A program made the translations under genes and the position numbers. This document shows, one piece after another, positions 43,253 to 54,645 of a DNA stretch of 64,000 nt; the stretch's first letter is position 1; each line of letters begins with the position of its first letter. The notes below the pieces were generated by a model that was given only the letters and a program-made list of their open reading frames with translations, did not search any database and was not told the DNA's origin. This DNA is from Agrocybe praecox (lineage: Eukaryota > Basidiomycota > Agaricomycetes > Agaricales > Agrocybaceae), in NCBI GenBank assembly GCA_964017145.1, contig OZ024841.1, forward strand, positions 1,364,001-1,428,000, in the 5' to 3' direction.

Positions 43253-44095
43253 TTAGACCGAGTAGAGGACATCAATTTGGACCTTATTAACGCTGTTCGT
43301 CCACCCCGAATACTGGAAAGAGGAAGTTAGCAGCGAAAGAGTGAATTAGCATGCAACTGCCATACTTACCATCGCTCTCCCAATTACAGCTATCCTATCC
43401 ATAGGCTGTAATGACGCTACAAATCCAGTCCCTCGACCGCTGCCTGTCATATCTGTAAATTCTATGTCGTCCATATCGCCATGAAGACCGAGGTCGACTT
43501 TGGACCAAAACACTTCGTACGCTGTGTTCTTGCTCAATGCACGTATATTCCTCTGAACGTGCCAAACGTCCTTCGTCGCCTTCGTGCGGTTCTTGACTGT
43601 CGTCAGCTTGCCTACAGAGGTGTTGACCGTGATGGTCTCTTCGGTATCGGCCAAAACAGGGCTTTTTCGTCTTTCCTTGATAGCCTGCTTGATACGATTC
43701 TCGAGATCATCCGAAGAGACTTCGCCCTTGTTCTCAGGTACTTCGAAATGCCGAACTATGATGACCTCAAACCAGGTCCACGATCCCATGTATTTAGCTG
43801 CATCGATTAAGTCAGTAAATCGAAACATCAATAGTGAGATAGCGACGAACGCACTAAGGAAGTCGTGCTCGCTACACCATCCTTGATCGTGACTTTCAAT
43901 CGTAAAACTAACCCTTTCGATTGAAATTTCGCTGGCTCGTATCCATTCCGCGAGCTGACGCGTCAATAAACAGCAAACAGAGCCACTATCCTGAACAATC
44001 TCCATCGGCTTGCCATCGAAGCTTGCCACCAGAGAGATATGCGAAAGTCGTTGTTCTTCATCTCCCTTTGTAATCGACGATGTTGATGCTCCCAT
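43253..44095 (-). CDS. S1: SHDQGW-motif protein, N-myristoylation motif (242 aa, 3 exons)
   Basis: Exons 43855-44095, 43370-43797 and 43253-43312 close to 242 codons. The ATG at 44095 gives MGASTSS, fitting the MGxxxS/T myristoylation consensus. Conserved with S2 and S3: a CCLLT block, the strand ending ESHDQGW, KYMGSWTWFEV, DVWHVQRNIRA, GRGTGFVASLQPMDRIAVIGRA and the last exon YSGWTNSV...VLYSV. The alternating hydrophobic pattern suggests a beta-sandwich. I know similar SHDQGW/SWTWFE proteins as an uncharacterised fungal family but cannot name a function. Of the three paralogues only this one has a fully intact frame. Confidence 0.8.
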
Positions 44096-44949
44096 GATGT
44101 TCAAGGTCAATTGAAACTGCACTGCACAGAGATACGGATTTTGCGAGACCCTAAAGTTTCGTGACAACCACGGGGTCCGAGAGATACTAGAAACACAGAG
44201 ACAGGAATAGGAGTCGCCTAGAAGCAGGCCACGACGTTATCACATACGTACGATGTGGTATTCACAGAAGACATGTCCCAGAACATGTGTGACCGACAGA
44301 ATTCCGTGCCGAGTCGATAAAAATGGGAATATCACAGAAGCGATGGCAAGAAGAATTCTCGAGACACGACTTACAGACCATAGCGCAAGGATGAGAGAGA
44401 ACAGGAACTGCACTAGAAGCTGCCACGGGAAGAAGAAAAACATCGAGAAAAGAAAAATCCAACGGCAAGCCGTTGATCATGGAGTCGACCATCAAGTTAT
44501 GTTTTTGTTCAGGGCAGGCGCGTGACTCAGTGCATGTTATATTGGACTGTATCATGAAAATTACAAAACGCGACATAACGTCCAAGCATTAGCAATTTGG
44601 CCTCAATGCCTCATTGGACGAGGGTCAAGCTAAAGAAAACAAAACCGACACAGTCTAAAAGAAGTTCCTTCATTAATCGCCTATAATCCATTCAATCCAT
44701 TCAAAGTCCATCTGACCTTGATCTGACCTACTTCGCGAGGTCAAGTTTGAGGCCTTGGACTGTTCGTGGTTCTTTTGGTGTAATCACTGATTTTTCTTTG
44801 GTGATGGATGACGAGGCCCTGAAGGGGGCGTAAAGGAACATGAAACCCATGGATCGCCATCGTTCTCCAGAAACATTCTTCCTGGCTTTCATCAACGGGG
44901 AGCTGGTTGTAATTCAGCTGTGGCGAACAAGCGCACTCGTCAGAGCCAA
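44096..44949. other. intergenic S1 to S2
   Basis: About 850 bp with no supported gene or repeat. Confidence 0.4.
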
Positions 44950-45873
44950 TTACACCGAGTAGAACACTTCGAGCTCGACGGCCTTCACATGGTTCACCCA
45001 TCCTGCAAACTATTTTCGCATCTCAGAATTTAGAAAGATCGAAGATGTAAAGAGTGGTCTTACCTCCGCTCTTCCAATAACAACTATCCTATCTGTGGGC
45101 CGCAACGACTTGACGAATCCAACGCCTAGTCCTCTACCAGTCGTATCTCTCGATGCCTTTTCGTATCTTCACTTGGTTCGTATTCCGTCCAAACGATTTC
45201 GTGGACTTTTTCTTCAATCGAAACTCGAACGTTTCGTTGAATGTGCCAGACGTCCGTCTTCGTATCGTTCGGGTTTTTGACAAATGTGAATTCGCCATAC
45301 TCGTTGCCGAAAGTTACTGTCTCTTCGTCTTCTCTCTCCAGTGGGGCATCATTCGTTCTTCGAACCCTAATAGCTTCTCTGATAAATGCAGTAATTTTCG
45401 CATTATCCTGGGTGGTTGGTTTTGCTTCCCGGATTATCGCAGCCTCGAACCAGGTATAGGAACCCATATACTTTCCTGCGCCGTAAATGTCAAGTTCCAT
45501 CATCGCACAGCATAGCTCAACATATACCTGGTAAGTCAGGCTCTCCACCCCATCCTTGATCGTGACTCTTTATCTTAAATTTGACCTTCCTGACCTTAAA
45601 CGTCCCCTCGGCTTGTATCATGTCACAAAGTTTCGGTGTCAAGAGGCAGGGCGTCGGCCCCCTTTCCTGAGAAACGAAAAACGAGTGGATATCCACTTGG
45701 GTAGCAAAAGACGTCTTTGGCCAGTATTCTGCATCGTCGGTAATCTTGACAGCAAGTTCCGCAGGTACCCATCTTAACAGAATTCGTCGCACTTCATAAA
45801 CGTTTTCTTCATTCGGCTCATATTCGTCATATCGCTGGTCGTTCCCAGTGATAATGGATGCTATGGAACCCAT
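44950..45873 (-). pseudogene. S2: SHDQGW-motif paralogue with 1-nt deletion (272 aa if repaired)
   Basis: Exons 45528-45873, 45064-45475 and 44950-45009. The start is MGSIASI, again MGxxxS. Seen: YEVRRILLRWVPAELAVKI, CLLTPKL, KSHDQGW, KYMGSYTWFEAAIIRE, DVWHIQRNVRVS and FAGWVNHV...VFYSV. The middle exon runs to a stop at 45126, but the expected TTGRGLGVGFVKSLRP and DRIVVIGRAE follow in another frame. Total exon length is one base short of a multiple of three, and a run of four A/T at 45158-45161 is the likely site. It is either a true frameshift or an assembly error. Confidence 0.7.
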
Positions 45874-46120
45874 GGAGGATAGTTCAAGCTTGAAATAGTG
45901 ATGGAGAAGGGCAAGAAAATTAGATAAAAGCTTACAGGGGCGACCACGTTCAAGTCGATTACGTCATGACCCAGAACCCAGAATAGACATTTGGACAGTG
46001 GTGTTTGTCGGCATCGCAGCAGCGTCCACTAGATTCATTGTCGATACAATTTTAAATAATAAACCTGGTATGCATTTGAATAATCATACAAAAAAACACG
46101 TTCAACCTTATTCACTCTTT

Positions 46121-46992
46121 TTAAACAGAATACAAGATTTCAATATCAACATTTTTAATAAAGTTCACCCAACCCGGAAACTGAAATCATGTCAGCGAAA
46201 ATCAACCATAAAAAATTATTATATCGCACCCTCGCTTTTGCGATTACAGCAATCCTGTCATCTCTCTCCAGAGATTTAACAAACCCCATTCCCAAACCTC
46301 TCCCTGTTTGAGCCAAAGACTTCCCTTCGTCATCCATTCTGTAATTTTTTGTTCCAACATCCGTCCAGGAGATGTTGTGCACATGATACAAGTCCGATGC
46401 CCGAATATTCAGCTGTATCTTCCAGATATTTTCCTTTGGAGCGTTTGGATTCTTGACAAAAGTTATCTCTCCGATAGATTGGGTGCCGTGCTCTCTGTTG
46501 ATCTCCCGTTGGATGGAAGTTGCGACTAGATCCTCAGTCATGGTCATAGAATCTTCTTCGCATTCAGGAAGCTTGAAATCCCGAATGATAGCAGCTTCGA
46601 ACCACGTCCAAGAGTTAAGTAATTGGCTACACGATACGTAAGACATTTTGTGATCCACAAAAATAAAATCGGGGATAAAACTCACTTGGTAAATTATTAT
46701 TGCTCGCCCAGCCTTGGTCGTGACTCTGAATGGCGAAATTTACTCTTCGAACACGAAAATCCTCTTTGATGCTCAGCCAATTAGTGAGTTTGGGCGTTAA
46801 AAGGCAACAAAAAGGGCCAGAGTGTTCACTGATTCTCATATCCCTCCGTTTGAACGTAGGACCGAAGGTGGCGTTTGGCCAATATTCCGCCTCATCGACG
46901 ATCCAGATAGCTAGTTCTGCGGGAACGAGTTTCAATAAGATGTTTCGAACGTCGTAGACGTCATTAGGCCGAGGATGGTATTGACTCTGCAT
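46121..46992 (-). pseudogene. S3: SHDQGW-motif paralogue with apparent 1-nt deletion (254 aa if repaired)
   Basis: Exons 46686-46992, 46230-46626 and 46121-46180; the last is 60 nt as in S1 and S2. Seen: YDVRNILLKLVPAELAIWIVDEAEYWP, CCLLTPKL, QSHDQGW, SWTWFEAAIIRDF, WKIQLNIRA, TGRGLGMGFVKSLERDDRIAVIAKAR and FPGWVNFI...ILYSV. At the start of exon 2 the expected T-x-Y-x-x-S-W-T-W reads out of frame by one base near 46614-46618, and the summed exon length is again one short. Unlike S1 and S2 the N-terminus (MQSQYHP) lacks the myristoylation motif. Confidence 0.65.
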
Positions 46993-47686
46993 GTTGCCTG
47001 ATCTTGACAGAGACTGGGGGGTTGAGAGGTAGTAAACTTCGAATTTAGGGGGAGTTTATGTTGAACACAAGACCCAATAATAGTACCACGGGAAGATCTA
47101 GAGCATCCATCTCATTCAGCCAATAGAAAAAAGAACGCATTTATATCGATCATCATCTATGAACTCCCGGAAGACGCATATAACACCGTAAGCGCCGGAG
47201 AGATGCTACTTGCTGACATCTTTTCCTTGAACGGGGATGCGTCCCTAATATACAGGTCTCGTAGACTGTGCCTTCCATACGCTAAAGAATAAGTATGATA
47301 CGTCTAACTGTAACGGAAAACGTAATGAGCCTATATCAAAACGAGTGATACAAAGCTGTAAATATAAGCCTATTAGACATCAACATCACAACGCAGAGCG
47401 GTTTGACTGCGGCCTTTCGGTCGAATGACCACGTATATCCCATGGATAACATAAAGCATGCGACTCGTGTTGATATCTTGAGTGAGCAACAGCGCCAACA
47501 GAGGTGATATCCATCGACCGAATGAAGCAATAAATATATTTTCACTGTTCCACTGACCAAGATGGCAACTTGAATGGATTCGAATTGCGGTACCATCTGA
47601 GCGCCGACACCATTGACTTCAGGGAAGTCGTCCTTTGTCGTATTATGGGCCGGTACATGTGTCTTCGCAAATCTTAAAAGGAGATT
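46993..47686. other. region between S3 and HMG1
   Basis: May contain a further 3' exon of HMG1 (47662 downward, reading THVPAHNTTKDDFPEVNG). Otherwise nothing recognised. Confidence 0.35.
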
Positions 47687-48697
47687 TCATAGACGTACGA
47701 TATGGTATACACATACTATATATGCAGGCAATTGTAATTCGTGAGATTGAGGGTTATCATGCTGTCCATATCCTTGAAAGTGTTGGAAGTCAGCCATGGG
47801 GCCCATGAGGTTGAATCCTGCGAAGGATTGGTGGAGGAAAGTAGGACTTGAAGTTGAACCGTGTATAAAGAGCTCAGGCTGAACAGACAAAGAAGTGAGT
47901 AAAAGCCGTCGGTCGTTTGTTTATAGAAGGCACGTACCTCTTTGAACCCAGTTTCATGGCTTATCCCCAGTACACGAGTAGCAACAGAAGACTCGTCGGT
48001 GCCCCAAGAATGACGAACATGCAGAGCCGCTATCTGGTCTACTGAGCGTTCAAAACACCTCGGTTGAAGTGGGAGAGCCTTGTGCGCGAAATACTCAGCG
48101 TCAGGCCCTGGAGAAGTGGAGCTTTTTCTCTTGCGAGACGAAGACGAAAGCGCCTTAGATTGCCTTCCCTTCGATCTCTTGGGAGAGTAAGTATAGCTAG
48201 GATACTTCCTCGCGTGCTCTTCCGTTTCGTTCTTAGCCTCCTCACGGAATTGGGCCTTGTCTTCATCGGTCATGTCATGCCATAGCAGAGACGTAATTTT
48301 ACTAAGCTTGCATTGTTGCTTTGTGCCATTTCCAATAGATGCGGTCGAGGCTTTAACATATCGCGAGCGGAAACAAATAAAGGGATTCCTAGGACGCGGT
48401 ATGTGATTTGGGTCCTTCGTACGAGAGCGTTTTGGTTTTTGAGACTCTGGCTGAGGTAGGACTGAGTTATCCGAAGGCGCTTGACTGCCAGAGTCGCTGG
48501 ACGATGGTGAGGAAACAACAAACCTGTTATCATCGTTCAAAGGGAACGGTGTGCCGGCCCGCTGATATCTTATGGCGTCGCGTGATTGGTTAGTACCAGT
48601 TAGTGTGCCACTGGTGAAGAGGGGACAGTGATGACGACATCTGCTTACCATCATACGATCTATTTGTGGCTTGGCGGGTGTTCCTGATAGCAGGCAT
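47687..48697 (-). CDS. HMG1: MATA_HMG-type HMG-box protein (about 287 aa)
   Basis: Exons 48657-48697, 47938-48568 and 47687-47878. The start is MPAIRNTRQATNRS. The HMG box runs from HIPRPRNPFICFRSRYVK to EEHARKYPSYTYSPKR (about residues 60-135), followed by a basic Ser-rich stretch (SSSSRKRKSS). The last exon has HQSFAGFNLMGPMADFQHFQGYGQ, very similar to HMG3. Proteins of this class bind ACAAT/ACAAAG sites and in fungi often control mating. The 3' end is uncertain: a GTATGT donor at 47716 could splice to an exon at 47662 instead of reading to the stop used here. Confidence 0.8.
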
Positions 48698-49792
48698 AGT
48701 GGAAAGGACGGGATAGGATTCAGAAGATGCTGGGACGCCTCAGATCCTGCGTGAACTTTTTGGGGGGTTTTATGCCTCCTCCGGAGTCCTTGCAGCCCAT
48801 CTTATAGGCTTCTCAATCCTAGTTTTCTCTCTTAATCCTCCCAAAATTCGTGCAAAGGCGACATTTTGAACGCCTCGTGGGGGAGGGGGATATCCAAAAA
48901 AGGATATTCTCATCAGACTTTACCTGCCTCGTGGGCATCTCCAAAGGGGTGGCGATGCAGGAGGTATTCAAATGAAAGGGAAGGAATTAGGCGAACGTGC
49001 CGATTGACTATTTTCCTCATGTAGTCTACCAGAAGATCGTGGTTTGTATAATGGTCAAATCTGAAAGCTGATCGCTGGGCACTCATGTTATCAAATAATT
49101 TTCTGTGTCTGAAGTGAGGATGGATTTCCAAATTGGAAACTGCAGCTATCTCTTTAATCTATCATGGGTAGTATGAGTACATACATCTGTGAGCTGAAAA
49201 GGAATCAATCATCCAGCAAGCTCCTGAATAAGGACGGTCAGTCATAGTGTAACTTTCGGTTTCCTAAATTGGGTATCGCGATACCTTAATAGGAAGGTTC
49301 AACCTTGTCTGTTCTAGGAGCCGTCATCCTTCAAACTTCAAGCATCGTATTTTTTTGCCAGTATTGATATTTATCTCGAGTGTGTAATATGCGAACGTAT
49401 ATAAGTATGTGTTATTCATCGAATGAAATGATAAGCGATCAATTTTTGCTGTAGTAATACACGTTCAGTATGTAGATGTTGTGTTCTTTTGTAATAGTCA
49501 GAGAGAGAGAAAACACGGAAAAAAATTTAGTTGAGAAGAGGGAATAACATTTTGGTCGTTAGTATGAGTCGGTGGAATTTCCTATTTTTATTGAGTCGAA
49601 AAAGGAGAAGGGAGTCGATCATCGATCCATAGTTTGTGGCTTGAAGTAAAAAATAAAGCCGCCGTGAAGAGAAAAGAAATTTTGTTCGTTTCATTCTTTT
49701 GTTTCGTTCATCGCATACCCGCTCGTACAAGTCGCTAACACACGCAAGCCCATCCGCCCATGCATCCGTTCGTCGACCAACAGCATAATTCC
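48698..49792. other. intergenic HMG1 to HMG2
   Basis: About 1.1 kb, AT-rich. No gene supported. Confidence 0.4.
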
Positions 49793-51171
49793 TCATTCCT
49801 CAACTCCCGCAAGGTTAAGATACGAAGCGGTCAAATCAGCCAACACCTCGGCGTCTACATTTGCGGCAGACAGCACAGAATGTTCGTTCTGCGCATTTCC
49901 GTTTTGCATAGAGGTGCTGTCAGCGTGCAGTACCATCTCGCTCATGCGGTCGAAGAATAGGTGCGTGGTTGTGATTCGGTTTTCCCTTTGAGTTTCGCGT
50001 TCGGTGGCTTGTCTGTAAAATGTGGATGGGTGCGGAAGAGGGTTGTTGAAAAGAATGTTGTCGGGGTCGTTGCTACTAGTATCAGTACCAGCACCAGCAC
50101 CAGCACCAGCACCAGCAGCGAAGGTGATCGGAAGGTGAAAAGGTGAGGATGCCGACGAAGAAGCGGCAAGGTCATACTGTTCGCAGTCCCGGAGCCAATT
50201 CCAGACATACGGCGTCTCGTTATCCCTGGACACCGTCGACGGGGAATCCAAGGCCTGCGGGCCAATGGTGCATGTAGAAGGAGAGGGAGAACACGGGATC
50301 GGAGGAAGCGTCGAGAGCATTGCGGTTGGGGTGAGGTAGGGCTTAAATCCGGGATGTTGGGCGATCCTCTCGTTTGGGATGCATGGCTGGTGGAAGGCTG
50401 GGATATAAGGGATGAATGGCTCGAGCTGACCGGATAGATAAAAAAAATGTAAGCATTAGCTGATTGTGTGATGATAGAATGAGCGTACCTCTGCTTGTTC
50501 TGCCCTGGAATTCGACTGAATTGCAGGAGTACCAAAGAATGCAGCCTCACTTGGGACTGCATCGGGCGTCAAAGCTTCACTACTAGCAGACTTCGGGGTC
50601 AAAGCCCAGCCTGGGTCATTCGTAGACGAAGGCGTGTTACGCGTTACAGACGCCCGTGCCCTGGAACTATCCTTAGGAGAATAAATATAACCCGGGTACT
50701 TGATCGCATGCTCCTCCCTTTCCTTCTTTGCGAGTTCCCGGAATGGACGTTTCTCTTCGTCCGACAACATCGCCCACGCTTTGCCCGCATTCTTGCTGAG
50801 CTCGTTCTGCTGCTCTTCTCCGTTGGTCGCAGATGGAGTAGCGACGTAGGTGGAACGGAAGAAAATGAAAGCATTCCGGGGACGAGGGATGTGGTTTGGG
50901 TCGTTTCGCAGTTTGTATGTACGATTGTAGTTCCTCGGTAGTACGGTGACAGAGCTATGAGTTCCTGAAGACGAGAGTGCAGTTGCCTGATTGTCCAAAG
51001 AGTTGACTGAAGGCACAACAAAGGGCTGGCCATAAGGATTGGGCAGCTTGTATCCTGTCCAAAATATAGTTGGTTGATTCGTAAATGAGCTGTTGATAAA
51101 GATACGTGCTCACCACCATATTTGACCGCGTATACATTTCCAGTCCGGCGATTGTTGCGAATAACAGGCAT
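49793..51171 (-). CDS. HMG2: MATA_HMG-type HMG-box protein (418 aa, 3 exons)
   Basis: Exons 51114-51171, 50489-51054 and 49793-50425 close to 418 codons. The start MPVIRNNRRTGN is close to that of HMG1. The HMG box runs from HIPRPRNAFIFFRSTYVA through NELSKNAGKAWAMLSDEEKRPF to EEHAIKYPGYIYSPK (about residues 70-145). The C-terminal exon includes a (Ala-Gly)n run encoded by a hexanucleotide repeat and WNWLRDCEQYD. It is a nuclear DNA-binding factor by family. Intron positions match HMG1 and HMG3, so the three arose by duplication. Confidence 0.88.
50085..50120. repeat. ACCAGC microsatellite in HMG2 coding exon
   Basis: About six imperfect ACCAGC units, encoding an Ala-Gly run on the minus strand. 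It keeps frame and is probably length-variable. Confidence 0.8.
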
Positions 51172-52095
51172 GATAACAGGGATGGCTTCAAAAAGCGGGG
51201 AATAATCGCGGGGAATTTCTAGGTAACCCAGAATCCGTTACGACCATCTTATACCTTTCAAAATCCTGCACTTTGAGGGTCATAAATAGTAGTCAAATGA
51301 CATTTTAGAGGCTTCTTGGAGGTCAAGATATCCATAGCAGGTAAATAGCATCAGCCTCGAGGCGGCTATTCAAAATGAATTGCTTCTGCGACTCTTCAAA
51401 GGGGTGGCCGTGCATCGCGTTCCAATCACCAATCACTGAACTTTATTCAAGCATCTCGTTCCGTTGCCTAATGGGAGAGTATATACTAACAAGGTGGGAT
51501 GTTCTGTGGGATTCCTCAGGACCGGATTGCAATCTCGGTGGGACTGTACCTGGTTGCCGTGGGTCGGAGGTCAAGCCGGCACGCTGCGCCGAGCCTGTCT
51601 AAGCGCGTGTTGCGTGTTCGACCGCGTCACACAGCTTGTTTAGCAACCACCACCATCCCACTGGCTGCAATTTCCGTCCGTCTTCCACCCAGGCTACAGT
51701 ACGACGACGAAGCCAACGCTTATGCCACCATCGAACACAACGCCAGCCTGCAAATCGAGTGCCAACGTATTATGCCGCCTTCGCCAATCATCACGATGCA
51801 ATCAACGCGTGTTATGAGACAGGATAGGAGGGCAATGGAGGGCTGATTTATGGCGATATGGCGAGACACGACGAGCAGGTGGAAGAGAGTGAACAAAGGA
51901 CTAGGACGAGCTAAACACGCGCTGGCGCCTCCAGGTTTTTCCTCGTCTTCATGAACGGCGCACTGCCATTGTTCTTTATTCTGTTGTACTCCTTACTTTA
52001 TTTTATTTCATCCCAATACCTATGTAGTCTGTGTATATATCCGTTATTTCTAATAATTGATTATATCCACTTCTCCTAACATGTTTGACTTGGCT
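51172..52095. other. intergenic with a fragment of the 52-54 kb repeat
   Basis: At about 51414-51470 a copy of GTTCCAATCA...ACTGAACTTTATTCAA...CTCGTTCCG, the core of the large repeats at 52.1 and 54.0 kb, is found. No gene is supported; the open frame at 51499-51846 has no family features. Confidence 0.4.
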
Positions 52096-52103
52096 CGGTA
52101 CAC

Positions 52104-52770
52104 CGCTGGTTCTCTGAGACTTATAAGTTCTGTGCGAGTTTCACATCAATTGCTGAACACGGCAATCAGAAACAAAAACTCATTGCCGCTGAGATGCCGA
52201 AACTACTCAAAGGGTGGGATTGGTGAGCAAATGGATGGGAATGGAATCCCATACCGCCCTCTTGGTGATCCCTGGCTTAATGATCATCGAAGACTATCTT
52301 CTCGTCGCTTGGGATGTTTCGTTTACGCATGCCAGGCTCAAAGTAGATTATCAAAGACATGTATTCTTAAGTCGCGTTCCAATCAACAATTACTGAACTT
52401 TATTCAAGTAATTCAATGGCATCTCGTTCCGTCACCCAATGGTTATCGAAGATTATCAGCTTCTCGTCATTTGGAATGTTCCATTTACCCACGCCAGTGC
52501 TCGAAATGGATCATCCAAGATATGTATTTTTAAGTCCCGTTCCAATCAACAATCACTGAACTTTATCAAACATTTCAATGACATTCGACTTCTGGAAATT
52601 CTTTCGTTGACCTACGCCAGTGCTGACAAAGTGACATAGAAGCTATGTGACTTGAGGTACCGTTCCAATCAACAACCACTGAACTCTATTTCAACAGCGA
52701 ACCTCGATCCAAAATTATTTCATCTCGTTCCGTCGCAGCTCGGGGCTCGATTCCCCGTACCCGAATATTG
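52104..52770. repeat. 0.65-kb direct repeat, copy 1
   Basis: Nearly identical to 54026-54645 (same order, a few substitutions and a short deletion). Internally it contains three degraded tandem units of about 160 bp, each with the core GTTCCAATCAACAA..ACTGAACTTTAT. There is no coding capacity and no clear terminal inverted repeats. Copies flank the broken gene at 52.8-53.3 kb. Confidence 0.8.
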
Positions 52771-53317
52771 TTGACAACGCGGACCAGACATGTTACGGCG
52801 CAGAGTCCAGCAACTGTAACCCCAACGGCGCGACGCGTACTAATGGTAGAGTGTCTCGTGACGCAGAATTTCAAGCGTGGAAAATGCACGGCGGGTACAT
52901 GCGCTTCGTCGAACTGTAAGTTCGTTGGCCCTATCCCACGTTTGTATTCCATGGTCCACTGATACTATCCACTTACCTATTAGTTTGTACAAGCTATATC
53001 GTACTTGTATAACGAGATACCCTACACAGGAGCGTCGAGGAGCGAAGCATTTTCCTATCGCTGAAGCATACGTACTCCCTCTCACCCGTCTGTGCATCCG
53101 AGGGTGCAGTGAGCTGATCGTAGATGCCAATGCTCTCCACAGCTCGGATGTACAGTCCAGTGTCGCAATCGTATCGGAAAAATGTCAAGACGGCTGCGCT
53201 ACCGTAGGGATCCTCGGTGTTGATGACAACGGGAGGGAATCTCATGCAATATCATCGCCTAGCTTCGAGCATCCAATTCTTGAGCTTGAGGATTCAGCTA
53301 CTTTTTCCAGTAGTTAA
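52771..53317 (+). pseudogene. internally deleted copy of the 59862-61246 gene
   Basis: NADQTCYGAESSNCNPNGAT matches the gene at 60.0 kb. The copy then jumps from the equivalent of about 60093 directly to about 60776 (DAEFQAWKMHGGYMRFVEL), so some 680 bp including one whole exon is missing. The intron 52916-52983 and final exon (ending 53317) are retained with high identity. Sequence similarity continues past the stop to about 53.64 kb, so the duplication covered flanking DNA. Confidence 0.75.
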
Positions 53318-54025
53318 AGCAATAAACAATGAGTGTGCCCTCATCTTTTGCATAGTATTCTGTATAAATAGACGTACATACGATTTACCGTTCACCGTGG
53401 TCATCGTAAGTCCCAGTAACATGAGGTTTTGCGGAGAGATAGACCTTCGGAGAGAATATTTTACTACACACATGGGATCAATTTATACTAGTCGCTTGCC
53501 AAGGATTATCATAAGCGCCGGCGCTAGAGCCAAGCCCAGTAGACAATTTCCTAAATCGGACATCTACACCATATGAAATTTATGAAAGGTCATATTTTTT
53601 CAGAATTAAATATGACGAGGCCTGACTAAGATCTTGAGTGATTAATTCTTCACTTAACCGACGCAAAGGAAATTTCTGGCGCCTAACGGATATCTTGTGC
53701 TACTGTGGTCAGCCTCGTGCACAAATTAATCTAGTGGCTCATCGGAGCTTTAGCTCTATGCGAGAATGGAAAAAAAATGAATAAATGAAAATGAAACAGG
53801 GAATAAGAGGATTGCTGGGTAAAACTACTCAGGAAGATACTACAACAAGTCATCAGCGCATCATGAAGGAATGGAATTCAATTCAAATTCCACTCCCGGA
53901 AACCAGGCAGTGCTGGATAGCAGCGCGATCTGGCCTACATTGTTATATGTGTCTTTCCAAATCAGGCCGGAGTAGTTACGTCCACTTTTTGTCCAGGCAT
54001 AGACTACCTGGGTAATAATATACAG

Positions 54026-54645
54026 CGCTGGTTCTCTGAGACTTGTAAGTTCTGTGCGAGTTTTACATCAATTGCCGAATACGGCAATCAGAAACAAAAA
54101 CTCATTGCCGCTGAGATGCCGAAACTACTCAAAGGGTGGGATTGGTGAGCAAATGGATAGGATTGGAATCCCATACCACCCTCTTGGTGATCCCTGGCCT
54201 AATTGTCATCGAAGATTATCTTCTCGTCACTTGGGATGTTTCGTTTACGCAGGCCAGGCTCAAAGTAGATTATCAAAGACATGTATTCTTAAGTCGCGTT
54301 CCAATCAACAATTACTGAACTTTATTCAAGTAATTCAATGGCATTTCGTTCCGTCGCCCAATGGTTATCAGCTTCTCGTCGCTTGGAATGTTCCGTTTAC
54401 CCACACCAGCACTCGAAATAGGTCCTCCAAGATATGTATTTTAAGTCCCGTTCCAATCAATAACCACTGAACTTTATCAAACATTTCAATGACATCTCGC
54501 TCCGTTGGCAAATCTCCAAACCTTAACCTGAGGTGCCGTTCCAATCAACAACCACTGAACTTTATTTCAACGGCGAACCTCAATCCAACATTATTTCATC
54601 TCGTTCCGTTGCAGCTCGAGGCTCGATTCTCCGTACCCGAATATT
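54026..54645. repeat. 0.65-kb direct repeat, copy 2
   Basis: Second copy of the repeat at 52104-52770, in the same orientation. Positions 53785-54015 between the broken gene and this copy show no gene. Confidence 0.8.

Noticed and set aside
52725..52760. GGGGCTCGATTCCCCG considered as the T-arm of a tRNA
   Set aside because: There is no A box or acceptor stem at the right distance, and the second repeat copy (54.62 kb) breaks the stem pairing.
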